Shown in pieces: positions 33,540 through 44,179 of a DNA stretch of 49,984 nt; position 1 is the first letter of the stretch; every line of letters starts with the position of its first letter. A model generated the notes under the pieces. The model was not told the DNA's origin. It saw only the letters and a program-made list of their open reading frames with translations, and searched no databases. The position numbers and the translations under genes were made by a program. The DNA is from Gnetum montanum (Eukaryota > Streptophyta > Gnetopsida > Gnetales > Gnetaceae). The stretch is from positions 189,110 to 239,093 of the forward strand of contig MNCI01026654.1 in the NCBI GenBank assembly GCA_015680685.1. The letters run 5' to 3'.

Positions 33540-34729
33540 CCTAGCTTTTGGGTATCTTATTTAATGTATTGGATACTCTCTTTCAAGGCAAGGCATGCCA
33601 TAATTGCCATGAGAAGTTATCCTGTTTACTAGAGCATTGTTTTGGGAACCCTTGATAGACATTCTTTTCTCTTTCATTTTGTTACAAATAGGGAACAAGC
33701 GGTATCTCCAAAACTGGCTCTAATGTCCATGCTAACTTTTTCTAGAATTGTTGACTGTCCTTTGCTTCATTCTGCAGGATACTCGAGACGGGCGTGCCTA
33801 GGTTCTAATAGCTTGCTAATCATCCTGCCGGAGCTCTCCAATTTTGAAAATTGATTTAATTTTGGATCTCAAGGCATGCTTGCATAAAGGTTCATGGATT
33901 ACTGGCAATGATGGTTGTCATTAAGTCCACTTTAACATTAATAATTACGTTCATGGTTTAAAATAAGGGAGAATATTCTGTCATATCCTGTCTGTGACAT
34001 GTGAGCATTATGTGTTCTTTCAAATTACTTTGGATTGTTTATGCTTGGTTTGTAAGCATGAACCAGAAAACCTCGGCGGCAAGAGAAGGAAAGGGTGTTT
34101 TAAGCGGCTTACCTGCATTCTGTTTTCCATTGATTTCAAAACAGGATAGGACCTGAATATGAATGCGATATCATCATTCCAAACCTAATCCATTGTTTCT
34201 AGCTCAAATAAAAAGTCATACGCGGTTACGTAAACTTAGTAATTGAACATAAAAGTATCAACAAGACTGTTAATTAACTTCCAGGGCAATTAAGGTATCC
34301 ACTTAAATTTTGATAAGTCCAAAAGCTATGTCGACAGGCCTGCATACACAGAATCTTGTAAAATTTCGCTCATCGTATTCGCTGAAATAGGAATTTCGTT
34401 ACGGAAATTCTCCATTCATCGCACAGCCCCTTGTGCCGTATAGGATGATTTTCACTAATTTTCTCTGGTATTATTCAGGACATTTACCATTGTATCTGAA
34501 GTGCTGACGACGGTACCTGCAGCTCAGGCTAACACATGCGAGCCAGAAACCAAGCTTCTATAAAGAATTGAATCTTTGCCTTGCCATCACAGGCACAATG
34601 CAACTCAATTTATAAGTATTCAAGGCTTCATGTGCAGAACGTATGCAGGTTGCAAATAATGAGGGGCAATAATAAGATGCAGAGGTAACAAACACGGTTT
34701 CAAAGGACAGTGATTGTTATTTGGTCTTC
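33540..34729. other. Upstream flank of the SAUR gene, no further gene seen
   Basis: Less repeat-like than the rest of the window. Short open frames (33642-33854 and others) have no motifs. It probably contains SAUR promoter sequence plus unassigned DNA before the next copia remnant. Confidence 0.4.
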
Positions 34730-35147
34730 TCCACGTCATGGTTGCACATGAGGAAAGACCATGTGGAGTTTCAAATATGCATGATGTTGTTTTACAAGTA
34801 TCAAGTTTCACTTCAAGTAGCGACTTAGTCATTATATCAACCCCATTCTTGTGGTATGGACTTTCTCAATACATAATAATTTTAATTCTAGATCATCTTT
34901 TATTAGATGATATTTTACATTAATGTATTTGGATTTGGAATAAAAAGTAGAGTTCTTTGTGAGTACATTAATGTATTTGGATTTGGAATAAAAAGTAGAG
35001 TTCTTTGTGAGATGGATGACACTTTGATTATCGTAGTCTAACACCAAATTGTTTTTGATAATGATCTAACTTTGATGTAAACATTTTAATCCATAACAAC
35101 TCCTCAATGGCCTCAATTGTGGTGGTATATTGAACCTTAATGATAGA
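34730..35147 (-). pseudogene. Ty1/copia RNase H, terminal part (interrupted copy)
   Basis: Minus strand. The piece starts at the edge of copy C with KVQYTTTIEAIEELLW (copia 'STTEAEY.A..EA..E..W'). It continues with DYDNQSVIHLTKNSTFYSKS ('CDNQSAI.L..NPVFH.RTK') and ends with MTKSLLEVKL ('ADMLTKPL....F') near 34810. Its missing front lies across copy C at 48224-49984. It carries a 48-bp internal duplication. No LTR was found to its left. Confidence 0.8.
34916..35011 (+). repeat. Perfect 48-bp tandem duplication
   Basis: 34916-34963 and 34964-35011 are identical over all 48 bases. The duplication keeps frame in the copia RNase H, repeating 16 residues (LTKNSTFYSKSKYINV on the minus strand). Perfect identity in such decayed surroundings means it arose recently. 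Confidence 0.95.
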
Positions 35148-35152
35148 TAAGG
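35148..35152. repeat. Target-site duplication TAAGG, left copy
   Basis: TAAGG before the TGATG edge of copy C, repeated at 48219-48223 after the CATCA edge. Confidence 0.9.
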
Positions 35153-36050
35153 TGATGAGCGGCTAGGTACCCCTACGCCCAACCATACGAATCACGGGAG
35201 TTCACACACAACTCGGTCAAAATCCACAGATTGTAAGCACTTAACATACACCAGACTCTAACGAGTGAAACCTTGGGTTAGAACGGTCGTTGTCCTCCTA
35301 ATCTCACTTGTGAAGTTTTGTCTACGATGGTTAAGTGAGACTAAGGCTAATGATTTTTATAACTTTTTACTTATCTTTTGGTGGCTAATTATCTTGGAAA
35401 GTAAGGCTAGAATATTAATTAATCTAAGATTATCTTAATCTAAATCTTAACTATTCCTAACATAAGTATCCAGTCCCATCTTCCAAGCACGTTCTGAGCA
35501 TCTCCTAACACTTTTGGGTTACTAGACGTTAAGTGTCACAGGGTTTACCAAGTGTTTGAGTTACATTTGAGATGGTCGTACTTATGGCCTTTACAAACTA
35601 CGAGTGAACGATAGCGAGTGAAATAATAGTAACATAAGCTTAAGTAATTAACAAGTAACTAATAAAGCATAAACATGTTAAACTATTGAATGCATAAAAT
35701 AGCTAAGTCCAAATGCTGCAAGGAATGCTTGAATAGTTCGTCTTTATTGCCGTCACATCAATGGGCTCAGATACATCAACGCTCGAATAAAGAGCCGATC
35801 ATTTTTCTTACACCTGCTACGGGCACTTGGAAAATATTCTATCTCTTGCAGGAACAAACTGCAAGGGCTTCGCTACAACTAACTAAAAATTTGCCTAAAT
35901 GAGGCAGAAGGCCCTCTTATTTATAGGCTGAGATAGGCGGCTGCGTAAATGGGGCCACGTCAACGCAGGAAGGCTACGTCGACGGGCCTGCATCGACGCG
36001 GCCCCATATACGCAACCTAGTCAATGCATCGACTTAATGACACTTCATCA
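35153..36050 (-). mobile_element. 3' LTR of copy C
   Basis: An 898-bp LTR. On the minus strand it runs TGATGAAGTG...GCTCATCA. It has a phased hexamer array and a large inverted repeat at 35942-36014, and TATAAATA at 35918-35925. In the first 145 bases (plus-strand left end) I count about 16 differences from the other LTR, 14 of them transitions, so the insertion is old. Confidence 0.93.
35918..36033 (-). promoter_or_regulatory. U3 promoter of copy C: phased hexamers, inverted repeat and TATA box
   Basis: Going from the TATA box (35918-35925) up into U3, related hexamers start at 35945 (GTAAAT), 35959 (GTCAAC), 35978 (GTCGAC), 35992 (ATCGAC), 36006 (ATATAC) and 36020 (GTCAAT). Spacings are 14, 19, 14, 14 and 14 bp. 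They are symmetric about the central GTCGAC and form an extended inverted repeat: arm 35942-35969 and arm 35987-36014, 28 bp each with 24 matches, separated by a 17-bp loop. Confidence 0.7.
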
Positions 36051-36062
36051 TACCCCCACAAC
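36051..36062 (-). other. Polypurine tract of copy C
   Basis: On the minus strand GTTGTGGGGGTA directly abuts the 3' LTR. It shares the GGGGGTA core with copy B. Confidence 0.75.
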
Positions 36063-36239
36063 TAAGCAAAAACTCGTCCTTGAGTTACTTTACAATTTGG
36101 AAGGTATGGATTCTTATTTACAACACACATAACTTAAACACATACATGACACACACATGACACAACATGAATTTGACCAAGTGCCCGAGTTTTTTTTCTT
36201 CTCAAGTTACAAAACTGGCGGTGTTTAGAGAAAAAATTA

Positions 36240-39062
36240 AACACATCGCTGGTCTCGGAGCCTCTGCTGTGTAGGATGATGCAAGCAATTGCTAGAGAAG
36301 ATCACACTGTCCCTGGGGGCGGTGGTTCTGACGGACCTTCTCCAACCTTTGGCCCATGCATTGGTGGCGGCACAAATGATAGTTACCCTGCAGCAACTAC
36401 AACTTCTAGAGGCAGCCGGAAAGCCTCCAAGAGAGCCCTCATTTTTTCTTCTTTGCTTCTAGGATCGTTCACTGTCCAGGCAGGTTCTCCAATGTGTGCT
36501 AGAATGGGAACCTCCCAAGGGCATGGCAGCACTGAAAGGAGTTCTTTCAAGTTAACAAACCAAGCTACAAACTACTTGCGTTCAATGTTGAATGCTCGGA
36601 TTGATGCCTGGAGCTGCTGGTAGTCATTCATTCTTTGGGCCAGGTCCTCCACCACTGTACGTTGTCCTTCAAAGCTTGTGCGGAGAACCTCGAGTTCCAC
36701 GTTTGCCATTTTTAGCTTATGCTTTGTTGCTTTGTGCGCCTAGAACTCTCCCTCATATAGGGAATACGAGGCAACCACTTGTTTCTCCAATTCTGACTAC
36801 GTTCTTCCAGCTATGAGCATAGCCAGGTTTGCATATCGAAGGTTGGCCAACTACATGTATTTTGTCATCTCCTCAATCTGCAGCTCTTTCAAGCAGATTT
36901 TAACTTTATTATAGGCATTCAACCCATCAAAGATAGATTGCCATACATTGCCTCCCTCTTAGAACTGCTGGAGCGCTTGGTTTATCTTGGCTTTGGCGAC
37001 TTGAATGTGCTTCTTGTTTACCTCCTTCTGCAATCCCACTTGGTCCCTGTAATGATTTTTGACTTTCTCAAACTTCAGGGCCTCATTCTTCCAAGTGGCA
37101 ATTTCAATTGCAAACTTCTATCATAATGCCCGAACCTCCTCCATTGACAGATTTCGATTTTCGTAAGCCAACCTCCTTATGTCAGCGTTCACCTTGGCTA
37201 GCTCTTCCTACTATTGGTGGATAAAATTTTTCATGTGTTCATTTTCTGCACCAACATTGCGCAGGCGATGAACCTCTATGGTCAGTTGCACGTTCTCCTG
37301 GCGAACCTTAGCCAAGCCCTTGTCTAAGCAATATGCTTGGGCATCTGCCAAGGACTTGTTGAAGATCGCCGTCTCTTGCACATCCTCGATGACCTAAATT
37401 TTAAGTTAAAGTTGTTGAAAAGCTTCATCCCTGGTGATTTCACAGTCGAGGATGGCTAGATTGGCAAGTTGAGCTCTTAATTGGGCTGCCTCTATTGCCA
37501 AGCACTAACAAGTGGCTTGAGCAGCATCAAGTTGCCCCTCCAAAATGAAGCTCTTGCCCCTGGCCGAGAGCAGCTCCAACTGGGTTATAGTAATGTTGTC
37601 TGGAAGGTTGAAGACATCTAGGAGCGGTTGCCCAGTTCCCACCAATCAGTCCAACAACTCTTCATGTTGGGTTGCACCAATCTTGCTACACGATGTTTCG
37701 GTAGACACGTGTACGTCTTGTAGTCCATGAATGTTTGGTATAGGTGTTGTTGGTGCATTGAGAGCCATAGCAATTGTGTCAGCAACCACTTCGGCCGTAA
37801 CTTCCTGTCCCTGGTGCTGCATCACCAAGACCGTCGCCCCTTCATCATCTTCCAAGCGTACCAAGAAAGTAGCAGCATTCTTTGAAATTTTAGGAAATAA
37901 TTGTTGGGTCGACACTGTTACCTCTCAAATGCTTGGATCTGTTCTGGTTGGAATTTGTGCTCAGGCGACAGAGAATACCGGCCCTGCCTTTTCAAGCAAG
38001 CTAACTGATTAAGCCACATGCTGCAGGCGGCTCATGGCAGGGCAATAGAATGAAGGGTCTTCTTCTTCACTAGTCCTGCTAGATTGCTCTTGCTGGCTCA
38101 AGAGAATTTTCCAAATCTTTCGGATGTGTTCTGCCATGGTTTGGGAGCCCAGCTGCATTGTTTGCATAGGTGGTGGAGGTGGTTGCTGCTCCTCCTCTGT
38201 CTGTGTGGCAGTAGGAGTTTTATCTTTTATCATTTCATGCCATGAGGCAATTAGGGCATGCAGGATTACATCATTGGAATATCGTGCTATCCCTGCCCAT
38301 TTGTACAACTTTCAAATTAGGTAGGCAAAGGGGAGAGCTCATCTTCCACGTTCATTCTCAGTGAACCTCTTTTCAATCTCCAAAAACAACAGCTGTGAAA
38401 GACTCATTGGGAATTTCTCACTCAAGGCGGCACATGCATGAGCGAAGAAGGTTGTGATTTTACTAGGTCTTACTATTAGGTTCAGGTGGTAAGATGCGAT
38501 CTTTGAGTACACTCTCTCCGCCATGGTTAGAGAGCTGAGTTCCTTGTGCTCTACCCCATAGAACTGTTTGGTCCATTCCACCTTTACCTCTGGATCGACT
38601 TGCTTTGGAATTTTCACCACATCTATCCCAATATCGGGCAGCCTCAGAGCCTGCACTATCGCCTCCAAAGAGTAAGAGACATAAATGTCTTTGATTCTTA
38701 CTCTAGACCCTGGTTGCTAATTTGTCCAGAAGAGATAAGTTTCTCCTAAGTACCATTCACCATTGGTTGTGATGATTGGCCACATCAGAGAGTTCTGCAG
38801 TTGAAGCCTCACTTTTTCTGGCTCATTCTCGAGGAATGGTCCAAAATTTAGCTCTTGATGGACCATTCGTTGCATCTTGTGCAACGTGATATAATCAAGG
38901 CAAGCTTGGGTCAAGGTGACCTCAAGCCATGGTGCTATCCTAGGAGTCTCATCCCTGAGTGATTGCTCACCAAGAATCTCCTCTTCAGGAATCTGATGAA
39001 CAGATTCCATGTCAGGCCTTTCGCGGAGGGGCCTAGTTGCATGAGAGCCCTCCGCATGCTCT
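36240..39062 (-). pseudogene. Env-position accessory frame, coiled-coil rich (Athila-like copy C)
   Basis: A single minus-strand frame of about 930 codons, from the assembly gap to about 36240, with some 21 stops and no frameshift that I can see. Checked ATG positions 39010, 38668, 38308, 37915 and 36709 are all in register. Front part: a globular region with VRIKDIYVSYSLEAIVQALR, a Pro-Ser helix LNLIVRPSKITT, and FAYLI(stop)KLYKWAGI. This layout resembles the plant-transposon domain Pfam calls Transposase_32, often found after pol in Athila elements. Middle: Pro-rich EEEQQPPPPPMQTM. Back: about 400 residues of Glu/Ala/Leu/Gln/Lys-rich coiled coil (AKVRQENVQLTIEVHRLRN and more). The frame is open upstream into the gap, so the start is unseen. 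I see no clear signal peptide or membrane anchor; its function is unknown. Confidence 0.75.
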
Positions 39063-39205
39063 NNNNNNNNNNNNNNNNNNNNNNNNNNNNNNNNNNNNNN
39101 NNNNNNNNNNNNNNNNNNNNNNNNNNNNNNNNNNNNNNNNNNNNNNNNNNNNNNNNNNNNNNNNNNNNNNNNNNNNNNNNNNNNNNNNNNNNNNNNNNNN
39201 NNNNN
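39063..39205. other. Assembly gap (143 N)
   Basis: A run of unknown bases. It falls just where the accessory frame of copy C should start, so the start codon and first residues cannot be read. Confidence 1.
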
Positions 39206-39371
39206 CCCCCACGACTAAGAGCATACCTCCGGCTTCGTAAAAAGGGGAAGGATTGGTGGATGCAGACATGCAATGGAATGTAGGAGCATTAGGAAGGGTG
39301 AGGCAGAAAAAATGGCAAAAACTCCCCTCAATTTGGACTCCAAATGATGAAAATTGCAAAGCGCAGCAGGT

Positions 39372-39458
39372 GTATATATAGGGGTTGGGTGCTGTGTCGA
39401 CGGTGCCACGTATACGTAGGCACTGTGTATACGGGGCCCTGTATACGCAGTGCTATAC
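39372..39458 (-). promoter_or_regulatory. Internal U3-like promoter in copy C
   Basis: Inside copy C, upstream of the accessory frame in its own orientation. Hexamers start at 39396 (GTCGAC), 39410 (GTATAC), 39427 (GTATAC), 39441 (GTATAC) and 39453 (CTATAC), with spacings 14, 17, 14 and 12 bp. A TATATATA box at 39372-39380 lies 16 bases beyond the last hexamer on the frame side. LTR copy B has 14/17 spacing and 18 bases from array to TATA. The rest of an LTR is not present. It probably drives a separate transcript for the accessory frame. Confidence 0.55.
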
Positions 39459-39479
39459 ACCCGTAGACCAACATTGACC

Positions 39480-41144
39480 AACCCGGAAAAAACCTAAAAC
39501 GATGAATTTGAAAAGCCAAATTGGTACGATTGAATTGCATGAGAGGCCCGATCATGGCTAAGGACATGAGGAAGGTAATTGAGTGCAAAAAAGTGACAAA
39601 AAATTGGAGAACGGGATGCAAAAACAACTCCACAAGGAAGAAATCGAACGATGGGACACGTAAAAAAAACTCAACCAAGAAATCCAAAGGATGGGAGACT
39701 GAACAAGAGGGACCAAGAATATGCAGGTGGGTCCTCCCCATAGCAGGTAGTAGCCTTCGTAGCCCTTGCATACCCTCAACACTAGGGTCCATGGACTTGG
39801 GTGCAAAGAAGTGGCATTGGCCAGGTAAGATTCCAATCCAAGAGATCCCGCCAAGACATGAGAAATCCAAAGAGACCACGAAAAACTTTCAAAAAAAAAT
39901 ATGGGCAGTGAGGTGAGTTATGGAGAGAAAAGGATGTAGAGAGAGACAACGGGATGGAAATTCCAATCATTGGTCACATAAAACCCCATGTGCGATGGTG
40001 TTTAAGTGACTCAATAGAACCTTTCCTAAGGTCAAACCCAAAGCCATCTGTAGCCAGTGACATCGCAGCAACAGACGAAGCTCTGGCCATCCCCCAAGGA
40101 AGCAAGAATGACCCCACAGAGAACCACCACTCCAACAACGTGAGAGGAAGGAAGTGAAATGGGACAAAGCTAGAGGGGGTCCCATAACTTGTGCTTGTGG
40201 CCCAGGAGAGGCGGTCTAAGGGGTGTGCTTTGAATTCCCACCAAGTTATTATTTTTATTTGTGTTTTTTTTTCTTGGCAGGATGAACCACACCATGCAAA
40301 GACCCATGCATGTTCACATGCATTCAACCAAGGGGTGTGCTTTGAATCCTCATAGTTATTTCCCTCTTTTTTTTGAATTTTTTAATGAGGACCACATCAT
40401 GCAAGGTCGAACTACCTAGAAGCTTCCTTGAAGATAAGGACGTGAAGTGGTAGGGAACCTGTAAGGGCATACCAACAACCCAGGGGACAGAACAGAGTGA
40501 TGAATACTACATTCCCTTTGAAGTCACACTTGATTCAAACCATTGGGTCATCCTTGGGTCAGGGAACTACATCGGTCACACATTAATTAAAATGTTTTTA
40601 AGTGAATGGGTTGCATGCTTCCAACAGAAGGAAAACCATGGAGTGGTTGAATGGGTGGATGACATGGACTCACTGCCGATTTTATGAGCTGAAAATAGAT
40701 GTAAAATCTAAGGACAACCATGCAATAGGTGGAAGCTAGAGAACAAGGAAGACTATTACAGTACCCATCGTAATGAAAACTGACCATGCCAGACACCTGA
40801 AGACAATACGATGACGTATTAGCAATTATGCGAAAAAAAATGAAACAGACATAAGGAAATGAAAAATAATTAAAGAAAAGGAAAAAAATGTTCAAAGAAT
40901 GTGCAAACGTATGAAAAATGGTGAAAAAAAAGTGTAAAAAAAAATAGTGGAAAAAAAAGTGTAATAAAAAAATTACAAAATGGTAAGGGGTGTAGTGAAA
41001 TGGATCAGCTGGGATGACGGTCTCCCCCACGACTGGGTGGAAAAGAGAAGACACAAAAAATGGAATGTGGTCGACTGGATGATGACAAGGTGGTGGCACT
41101 GGTTGAGTGGAGTTCACATTAAGGTTTTAGTTGTTGGTAGTTGA
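39480..41144. other. Spacer between integrase and accessory frame of copy C
   Basis: Mostly non-coding. It contains A-rich tracts on the plus strand at 40840-40985. A 183-codon minus frame (39328-39879) and a 176-codon minus frame (40587-41117) are open. The latter has a long Phe-rich run produced by the A-rich tract. Neither has a recognisable motif. A hydrophobic env-like product from 40587-41117 is conceivable but unsupported. Confidence 0.4.
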
Positions 41145-42500
41145 CTAACTGTGTTCTGGTGGGGTCCTCAGGTTTGTGGATAAGCAAGGCCCTAGACGGG
41201 AAGGTTTCGGAGACAATGTAAGATCCCTCTCACAGTGTTTGAAACTTGGTCGGTTGAGATATGTGTGAGGGATTCCAATACAACACCTTGTCTCCACATC
41301 TAAATGTGACCTTCCAAATCCTAAGATCGTGTCGTTTCTTATTGTAGGCCTTGCGGATTTCATTTGAAGATAAGGCCACTAATCGGTTCTTATCTAGCAC
41401 ACTTAAATTGATTATTCATTCATGTTGTGCTAGCGGGAGGTCAAGGCCTAAGTCACTGGCAGTGGATAGTGTATGGAGTTCAGCTTGAATTGGAAGTGTT
41501 GGTAACTTCCCATACACTAACTCATAGGGAGAGTACCTTATAGGAAATTTCCAAGTGGAGCGATAGGCCTAGAGGGCATCATTGAGTTTGGTACTCCAAT
41601 CCCTCCTGTATTTGCTAATGGTTTAGGTAAGGATCTTGGTGATCTCCCTATTTGTAACTTTTGCTTGCCCTTTGGCTTGGGGCTGATAGGGTGTTGTAAA
41701 TTTATGTGTTACCCCTAAGCGTTGCATGTGACACCCGTGAAGTGAGTCCCATTGTCAGAAATAAATGCACATGGTACTCCAAACCTGGTAACGATTTGTT
41801 GCTAGACAAATCGTGTGGCGGTGTTGGAAGAACAGTTGACGATGGCTGCCACTTCTGCCCACATTATATAGCAGTCCACAGCTATGATGATGTATGCCTT
41901 TCCATTTGACAAGAGGGTGATGGGCCCCATGAAGTCGATACCCCAGATGTTGAAGGGCTCCAGTGATTGAATCCACTATTGAGGTCCCTCCATCCGTGCT
42001 GACATCCCACCATTTTTTTGGCAGCGTTTGCAAGAGTAGGTGAACCATTGTGTGTCCCTAAAAAGTGTAGGCTAGTAATACCTTGCAAGCAGGATTTTAA
42101 TGGTCATGTGACATCCAGCATAATGGCCCCCACAAGGGCCCTCATGAGCATCTTGGAGGATGCGCAGTGTATCGTCATCAGGGACACACCATCGAACCAG
42201 GCCATCTACACACACCTTATAAAGATGGTCATTGATTTCCATGAAATGCTTGGCCTTATGGAGAAATTGTTATTTCTACCAATGGTTCCACTCCTTAGGC
42301 AGCTCCTAGGTTGTGAGGTAGGTGAGGATGCGGTTGAACCAAGGGGATTCCTTGGGTACTTGAGAATCAACTGCGCTTGTGAAGAGGAGTTCATCTGGAA
42401 ACTAGTCGAATAAGGGCTTCTCCTCTTCTGTGTCATCCCATCGCAACCAAGACAAGTGGTCAACAATCACATTCTCGGTCCCCTTTTGATCTACCATGGT
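41145..42500 (-). pseudogene. Athila-like integrase (copy C)
   Basis: Minus strand, fused after RNase H. Zinc finger: DAHEGPCGGHYAG then CKRCQKNGG (42020-42160). Core: FNIWGIDFMGPI with the first catalytic Asp (about 41930), then FISDNGTHF with the second (about 41740-41765). The region of the third, QAKVTNREI (about 41650-41675), has Lys in place of the catalytic Glu, a single G-to-A change. A small frame change separates the second and third blocks. The C-terminal end, up to the stop at 41145, carries further stops. The 'WGIDFMGP' form is typical of Athila. Confidence 0.88.
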
Positions 42501-43720
42501 AAGATCAAACTCCTGAAGAATCACCAACCACTAGATTATGTGAGGGCTCACCATTGGTTTATTCATCAGGAACCAGATAACACTTTGGTCCATGTGCACA
42601 AACACCTCGTATCTGAGCACATAGTGCCGAAATTTGTCCAAGGAGAACACCACCACCATCAACTCCTTCTCGGTGCTGATGCAGTTCAGCTGAGCACCCA
42701 CAATTCTAGGACTTGCATAGTGGATATAATATGGAAGTTTCTGATCATCACATTGTGTAAGCACAGCTCCCAAGGCATAGTTGGAGGCATCCATCCTAAT
42801 ATGAAAGGATCTAGACCAATCAGGTGCCTGTAGAACTAGAGCTTCTACGAGTTTCTACTTTAGCTCTTGGAATGCAGACTTGCATTCCTTGGTCCAGATG
42901 AATGGAGCGTCCTTCTTTGTAAGTTCTACCAATGGCCTAGCAATCTTCAAGAAGTGTTCAATGAAATGCTGGTAGTAACCAGTGTGTCCAAGGAATGATC
43001 AAACATATTTGATGGTACTTGGTTGGTAGGTGATTCCTTGGATGACCCTGATCTTTTCAAGTTCTACGTTGATCCTTGTTTGTGAGATGCGATGCCCCAG
43101 CATAATGCCCTCTTGGACCATCAAATGGATCTTTTGTCAATTAAGCCACAGATTTGTGTCTACACACCTTTTCAGAACCTACTCCAGATGGTCCAAGGCT
43201 TGCTTGAATGTGGCCCCATAGGTGGAGAAGTCATCCATGAAGACTTCTACCCCATTGCCAATTTTTTGCTAGAAGATGCTTAGGACAAGGCGTTGGAATG
43301 TAGTAGGCACATTGCACAAGCTAAAGGGCATACTCTTATATGCGAAATTTCCCAATGGACTTGTGAATGTTTTTTTGGCCTAGTCCTCTAGTGCTATTTG
43401 GATTTGGTTATAACCACTATAACCATCCAAAAAGCTATAGTAATGATGTCCTACAATGGTATCCAACACCTAGTCCTCAAATGGAAGTGGGAAGTGGTCC
43501 TTGAAGGTCGTCATATTGAGCAATCGAAAATCAATAAAGATCCTCCACTTGCCATCTTTCTTGGGTACAATAACGAGTGGGCTAACCCATTTGCTATTAG
43601 TGACAAAATAGATGAATCCCACCTTTAGCAATTGCTCGATTTCATTTTTTACGATCTACTTTAGTTTGGGATTCAACCATCTTTGTGGCTGTTGTCTTGG
43701 CTTCATGGAAGGGTCAAGAT
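42440..43720 (-). pseudogene. Athila-like reverse transcriptase and RNase H (copy C)
   Basis: Minus strand, nearly free of indels. RT blocks in order: VSPLVIVPKKDGKWRIFIDF (about 43520-43580), HYYSFLDGYSGYNQI (43410-43460), MPFSLCNVPTTFQR, the catalytic VFMDDFS (43227-43244), VQEGIMLGHRI (about 43080-43115) and FLGHTGYYQHFI (about 42960-43000). RNase H follows with MDASNYALGAVLTQ (42753-42794), STEKELMVVVFSLDKFRHY and the terminal VIVDHLSWL (about 42445-42475). The FMDDF pair and RNase H first Asp are intact. A few stops remain, so no full product. Confidence 0.92.
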
Positions 43721-44179
43721 AGATCTAATGTTGGAAGACCCTGGGATCAACTCCAATCAACTCAGGATATGACCATGCAAATGCAACAACCCATTTGTTT
43801 ACCACCTTCAGCAATTTCTTATTTTATTCAGGAGCAAGGGTGGCATTGATAATTACCAGCTTGCCATTTTGCAAGAATGCATATTCCAAGTGAGCTGGTA
43901 AAGACTTTAGCTCCAGGGGCTCTTGTTTGAAGCTCTCAGGGATTTGTAGCTCCCCCAGTCATCTTGGTCATCAATAGTAAAGACCTACTGATGAACCTCG
44001 TCCATGCTTTTAATGTAGGCTTACACTAGCCCCTTAGATGGTTCCATGCACAATGTGTTGCTAGTAGAATTAGTTGTGAGCCACTAGGTGTCCTCTTGGT
44101 TAGTGGCTGTTGCGTACAGGCACTATTGAACAAGTGATTCCTTGGTACACTGACTACATGCTTGAATGGATATCCACTT

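Noticed and set aside
36276-38324. Several plus-strand open frames in copy C
   Set aside because: They are shadows of the minus-strand accessory frame, which keeps one register for 2.8 kb and has protein-like composition.
39521-39916. 131-codon Lys/Arg-rich plus-strand frame
   Set aside because: No motif, opposite to the element's sense, and overlapped by an equally open minus frame; most likely chance.
40587-41117. 176-codon Phe-rich minus frame as an env-like membrane protein
   Set aside because: The hydrophobic run comes from an A-rich tract on the other strand, and no family motif or cleavage site is visible. Kept only as a note in the spacer entry.
41755-42048. 97-codon minus frame inside the integrase
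   Set aside because: Wrong frame; the neighbouring frame holds the zinc finger and DDE motifs.
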